IMG/VR virus record: IMGVR_UViG_3300025131_000528
Span: 1-20,751 of that record
DNA from: a virus
DNA length: 20,751 nt
Direction: 5' to 3' (one strand)
The notes under the pieces are model-generated. The model saw only the letters and a program-made list of their open reading frames with translations. It did not search any database and was not told the origin of the DNA. The translations under genes were made by a program, and so were the position numbers. Within the stretch, counting starts at the first letter, position 1. Each line of letters starts with the position of its first letter. This document shows, in pieces, positions 17,775-20,751 of this stretch.

Positions 17775-18782
17775 TTAAGTGGAATTAACATTCCGACTCC
17801 AAACTGCGCGGGGTGCCTGTGCAGTTAAATATAAGCCTTCAAATTCAGTCATTGATTGTCGAAGGGTGTAGAGCGGGCTGCTACAAAAATTCATTCGGGC
17901 GGTGGCGTCTGCTCCCGTTGCTGCACTTAGTGGCGATAGCGCCGCACCCATGGCAGAGAAACATGTCGATGTTAACATTTCTGACTGAATCATGAGACCC
18001 ATAAGGTGATCTACTAATTCTGCCATCTTCGCCAGTGCATCTCTGGTGCGATAACCCAAAGCAATGGGCTGCAAATAAGTCTCCTCTTTCCCCGAAAGCG
18101 ACAGGTATCGTTTTCTTCCAATCTCATTACCAGCAATCAAATCAATTGTGGGGACGATCTCCAGCTTATTTCCAAAACTGTCTGTCTCGCCCTTGAATCC
18201 ATATCCCGTAACGCCCGCCATACCGCCAGTAACGATTTTTACTCCGGCGCGACCAATAATCCGCACCTTATCGGCTTTTACCGCGATGGCAGAACGTTGT
18301 GGTTCCACCCCATCTTTGTTGAATTGCTCCTCCCAAGGAGTTTGTACAATCCCAAAGTTTTTGTCGACTCTTGTTGAGCGGCTTATATAAATTCTCGCGG
18401 CATCAGCAGCAGGGCTATTGCCCACAAACATTCCATCGCAAGGACCGGCGCCTCCGTGTGAGGATGCCATGCGCCCAACAACCAAATCAATTGTATCGGA
18501 AATGGCGCCCTTCCCTCCTTCCCCGCTAACCTCTGTGCTTGGGCGATCTTGCCCCAACACAATATAGGCATTAGAATTTGAAATTATCTTCTCATTCCGT
18601 GCTGCATTAAAAGTTATGAATGGTGCAGGGGGGCTTGTGCCGGCTAGCCCGTCGCTAGCTAAATTGGCTGGGCGCCCGTTGTTAAGGATATCCTGTGGCA
18701 GAATAGGTGCCGCAGATTCTCCCGTTTCGCAATTTTTGAAAGCATCTTTGTTGAAGATCTTTCTATCTGGATTTTTTGCCAT
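17775..18782 (-). CDS. Putative baseplate/tail spike structural protein (335 aa)
   Basis: Probable virion protein; no firm family. The N-terminal ~90 residues are Pro/Gly/Asn-rich. Residues about 95-220 look like alternating beta strands: SDTIDLVVGRMASS, then ARIYISRSTRVDKNFGIV, then SAIAVKADKVRIIGRAGVKI near 164-183, then PTIDLIAGNEIG. Regular strands of this kind occur in beta-helix or prism domains of phage spikes such as the gp5 C-terminal domain. A helical segment follows at about 247-272 (RDALAKMAELVDHLMGLM). It lies between the putative hub peptidase gene (51-base gap) and the giant gene (18-base gap). Its place suggests that it supplies the spike part that T4 gp5 carries in one chain. 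The start at 18782 is preceded by AGGAAAAG. The spike assignment is an inference from strand pattern and position. Confidence 0.85.
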   Translation of the reverse strand: MAKNPDRKIFNKDAFKNCETGESAAPILPQDILNNGRPANLASDGLAGTSPPAPFITFNAARNEKIISNSNAYIVLGQDRPSTEVSGEGGKGAISDTIDLVVGRMASSHGGAGPCDGMFVGNSPAADAARIYISRSTRVDKNFGIVQTPWEEQFNKDGVEPQRSAIAVKADKVRIIGRAGVKIVTGGMAGVTGYGFKGETDSFGNKLEIVPTIDLIAGNEIGRKRYLSLSGKEETYLQPIALGYRTRDALAKMAELVDHLMGLMIQSEMLTSTCFSAMGAALSPLSAATGADATARMNFCSSPLYTLRQSMTEFEGLYLTAQAPRAVWSRNVNST

Positions 18783-18833
18783 TATTTATTCTTTTCCTAT
18801 CATACGAGGATCTGACCTATCTTGCGCGCGAGA

Positions 18834-20102
18834 TCACTGATTGGTGACCTCGGCCATGGTCGTGGCGATGGTGCTGGCGCCACCCGAGGGCACGGCGTAA
18901 TCTGATAAGTCGCAACCCTTGGCAGGATAAGTATCTAAAATGTTTTTGTTCCACGTCTCCGTGTCCGGATTCGTGGCGGCGTCGGCTTGATGTGTGGCGG
19001 CATCGCGCTGGGTACCGCCGCTTTCCCAGCCACTACCATAAGTAAGATGAAAGTGGGGACCGGTGGACTTGGTGGATGGATAATTATATTCATCTATCCA
19101 CTTAAATTCGTTGTCGGCGGCGTTCATAGATGCAAAAAGGTAATTCATGTACATCACATTCTCATCATCCACATATTCATTCTTGCGACCGTCATTGTAA
19201 TGACTACCCTGCACTAGCGGACCATCGGATGGGAATACGGAAATATCAAAAGCCTTTCCTGCTCTGTGATTTCCCCCTTCATGCCAGTCATCGTTACCTC
19301 CCCCTATCTCCACCCTAAAATTATTCGGCAGGTTATCAGCGAACTTCTGTTTGGAAAGCTCTTTCATAACATTCGCCAACGCCATGGCGGCGCCTTCCGT
19401 GATATCTCGACCGCCCTCAGACAGCCTGCCATGGCCACTAACGTCAAATCCATCTTTGGCGAGGGACTTCAAAAAGCATCGCAACTTATTTGCATTAGGG
19501 GTTTTTTCATCATCCACCCCAAAGGTTCCGGGGTTCCCCGACCCTCCTGTCAGCACGACCGGCTCCGAATTGCCGCCAAAAAGCCCCGCAAGGGAAGTGC
19601 AGTCAATGGCTTTTTTTCCTCCTTGTGAATTATATTTTCTTTTTTGGTTTATGCCCACTGCCCAGCCGCGTTCTAAATTAAAAGGCGCGTCGAGCCAGCC
19701 CGGATCCAAAAACACATTAACCCTATCATTTCTTTCAACAGATCCCTTTCCGCTATTGTCAAAAAAATCTTCGGTCAATATAAACTCAGTATGTTCTAAA
19801 ATTAACGCGGCTGTATAATGTGGACTCTCTGTCTCTCCCAGATCGCACGGATCAGGCAAAAACAAATGAGGTGAATCATCACCAAGAATTCTTCCTCGAA
19901 ACGCTTGGCGCGCCCACTTGGTAGCTGGTGTAGTTCCGGCTGTGGGCGCTTTGGGCCCTTGCTTGCCAAGCGCGTCGGCTTCTCCCTGTGTCAGAGTATA
20001 GCCGCTAGTCAAGGCCACCGCTACGAATTGATTAGTTTTTTGATATACATCCGGAAAGATCTTTCTGAGCCATGCTCTCTCTCTTGCTTCTTCTGCTGAC
20101 AT
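18834..20102 (-). CDS. Putative tail hub protein: OB-like domain plus LAS/M15-type zinc peptidase (422 aa)
   Basis: Probable hub component that cuts peptidoglycan during infection. Residues about 60-155 (FRGRILGDDSPHLFLPDP, then ERNDRVNVFLDPG) look like a small beta-barrel, compatible with the OB fold of gp5/gpV-type hub proteins. Residues about 225-355 carry the D-Ala-D-Ala-peptidase-like zinc site: H279 and D286 in NHRAGKAFDISV, with the 7-residue H-to-D spacing of M15 enzymes, and H350-x-H352 in GPHFHLTYG. Those residues match the LAS (lysostaphin, D-Ala-D-Ala, Sonic hedgehog) metallopeptidase layout. The usual Glu in an ExxH motif is not obvious; D337 or E338 is a candidate. The C-terminal ~65 residues are Ala/Asp/Thr-rich. 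The start at 20102 follows the previous stop with no gap and has CAGGGGGA seven bases upstream. Peptidase fold fairly sure; OB domain tentative. Confidence 0.88.
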   Translation of the reverse strand: MSAEEARERAWLRKIFPDVYQKTNQFVAVALTSGYTLTQGEADALGKQGPKAPTAGTTPATKWARQAFRGRILGDDSPHLFLPDPCDLGETESPHYTAALILEHTEFILTEDFFDNSGKGSVERNDRVNVFLDPGWLDAPFNLERGWAVGINQKRKYNSQGGKKAIDCTSLAGLFGGNSEPVVLTGGSGNPGTFGVDDEKTPNANKLRCFLKSLAKDGFDVSGHGRLSEGGRDITEGAAMALANVMKELSKQKFADNLPNNFRVEIGGGNDDWHEGGNHRAGKAFDISVFPSDGPLVQGSHYNDGRKNEYVDDENVMYMNYLFASMNAADNEFKWIDEYNYPSTKSTGPHFHLTYGSGWESGGTQRDAATHQADAATNPDTETWNKNILDTYPAKGCDLSDYAVPSGGASTIATTMAEVTNQ

Positions 20103-20393
20103 TTATGCATCCCCCTGAATTAAATCAAATAAATCGTTCTTGTCTTCTTCTGTGAGTCCTACTTGCTGTGTTTGTCCCTTTTGTCGCAAGCCAATCAACT
20201 TGACCAATTGTTCATTGGAGCGCTGCATGGTCTCAATATGCTTGGCTGCCACGGGACTTAAATACTTGTTCTGTTCTGAATCCTTTGCGATCTGGTTGGC
20301 AATTTCATTTAAAAACTCTCGCGCAACTTTTCTATCGTCACGAATATTATCTAGTGCTTCATCGATTAGAGTTTCTAAATTTTTATTGCTCAT
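20103..20393 (-). CDS. Small helical protein (96 aa), terminase-small-subunit-like or late coactivator-like
   Basis: The protein starts MSNKNLETLIDEALDN and is almost fully helical and charged. I choose the ATG at 20393 because it overlaps the previous gene's stop by ATGA; the in-frame ATG 18 bases upstream would extend further into that gene. A helix about residues 50-72 (SPVAAKHIETMQRSNEQLV) has the look of the central coiled coil of T4 gp16-type small terminases. The C-terminus, EDKNDLFDLIQGDA, is acidic with a hydrophobic DLFDLI core. That resembles the sliding-clamp-binding tails of T4 gp33 and gp55, which could instead point to a late-transcription coactivator. Both readings are weak. 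No conserved catalytic residue is visible. It sits between the sigma-like gene and the hub peptidase gene. Confidence 0.75.
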   Translation of the reverse strand: MSNKNLETLIDEALDNIRDDRKVAREFLNEIANQIAKDSEQNKYLSPVAAKHIETMQRSNEQLVKLIGLRQKGQTQQVGLTEEDKNDLFDLIQGDA

Positions 20394-20751
20394 ATCGTCC
20401 CGTCTTCCCAATCTTGCTTGAAATTATAATATCTCTTGCGAAACTTCTTGAGCGAGTTGACAATCTGCTTTGTATTGAGCCCGGTAATCTCTCGAAGGTA
20501 TAAATAAATAGCCTTCTTGTTAAAAATCTCTATATCTTCTTTTGATTCAAAAAGTATTATAATTGCTTGGTATACTCTCAAATCATTATCTTTCATTTGC
20601 GAAGAATCCCAAGATCGAATCTCCACATAAAAGGATTGCCAAAATTCGTCGTGTTCTCGTTCGGTAAGATATGATTCGTCAGTAGATAGATACTTCTCTT
20701 CATATGCCTTCGGTATGTTGGCATAATCGACTTCTCTTGCGTTCCGTTTTT
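20390..20751 (-). CDS. 3' part of a putative HTH/sigma-like protein (possible T4 gp55-type late sigma), N-terminus beyond window
   Basis: The frame is open to the right edge, giving about 119 residues of C-terminal sequence before the stop at 20390-20392. An internal GTG at 20626 could be mistaken for the start, but upstream codons continue without a stop (EFWQSFYVEIRSW spans it). The visible part is helical, and FNKKAIYLYLREITGLNT then KQIVNSLKKFRKRYY reads like a helix-turn-helix followed by a basic recognition helix. In T4-related phages the late sigma gp55 is a small diverged sigma factor. This fragment has a similar C-terminal feel, but that is my impression, not a match. Other DNA-binding regulators remain possible. 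It overlaps the next gene by ATGA, so the two are probably translated together. Confidence 0.7.
   Translation of the reverse strand, partial: KRNAREVDYANIPKAYEEKYLSTDESYLTEREHDEFWQSFYVEIRSWDSSQMKDNDLRVYQAIIILFESKEDIEIFNKKAIYLYLREITGLNTKQIVNSLKKFRKRYYNFKQDWEDGTI

Noticed and set aside
18783-18833. GC-rich near-palindrome in the 51-base gap after the hub peptidase gene as a terminator
   Set aside because: The arms do not pair through the GC core without mismatches, leave no sensible loop, and are not followed by a U-run on the transcribed strand.
20390-20626. GTG at 20626 as the start of a 78-residue gene
   Set aside because: The same frame continues upstream without a stop to the window edge with similar helical, charged content, so the gene is truncated by the window rather than starting there.

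Overview
The window looks like part of a late structural module from a large tailed bacteriophage with a contractile (T4/P2-type) tail, or a contig or prophage derived from one. The evidence is a T4 gp25/P2 gpW-like wedge protein directly followed by a T4 gp6/P2 gpJ-like wedge protein, a putative tail hub protein carrying a cell-wall peptidase, and very long adhesin-like virion proteins. No host gene, tRNA, integrase, insertion sequence or CRISPR array is visible. A marine, uncultured T4-related myovirus is my best guess. It rests on the general look of the giant proteins and is an inference, not something the sequence proves.

Every supported gene lies on the minus strand, so the window reads from right to left. 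At the right edge is the 3' part of a putative helix-turn-helix or sigma-like protein (possibly a T4 gp55-type late sigma factor). It overlaps a small helical protein of 96 residues by ATGA. Next come a 422-residue protein with a probable OB-like N-terminal domain and a LAS/M15-type zinc peptidase domain, a 335-residue beta-rich putative spike or baseplate protein, and a 2341-residue protein of unknown family. The gp25-like and gp6-like wedge proteins follow, then a 512-residue beta-sandwich (DNRLRE-like) protein. The leftmost 6952 bases are one uninterrupted frame of at least 2317 codons that runs off the left edge. It carries a LamG/concanavalin-like domain near its N-terminus. I checked this frame line by line and found no in-frame stop.

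Gene packing is very tight: junctions are ATGA and TAATG overlaps, an 11-base overlap, one zero-base junction and gaps of 16 to 51 bases. There is no non-coding stretch longer than about 51 bases, and I saw no promoter or terminator. The genes are therefore probably parts of one long late transcript that starts beyond the right edge, with translational coupling.

Functionally, the hub peptidase and putative spike would pierce and locally digest the cell wall. The gp25-like and gp6-like proteins would form the wedge core that triggers sheath contraction. The two giant proteins and the DNRLRE-like protein probably form the outer baseplate or receptor-binding apparatus. The least explained objects are the two >2300-residue proteins, which together take up about two thirds of the window.
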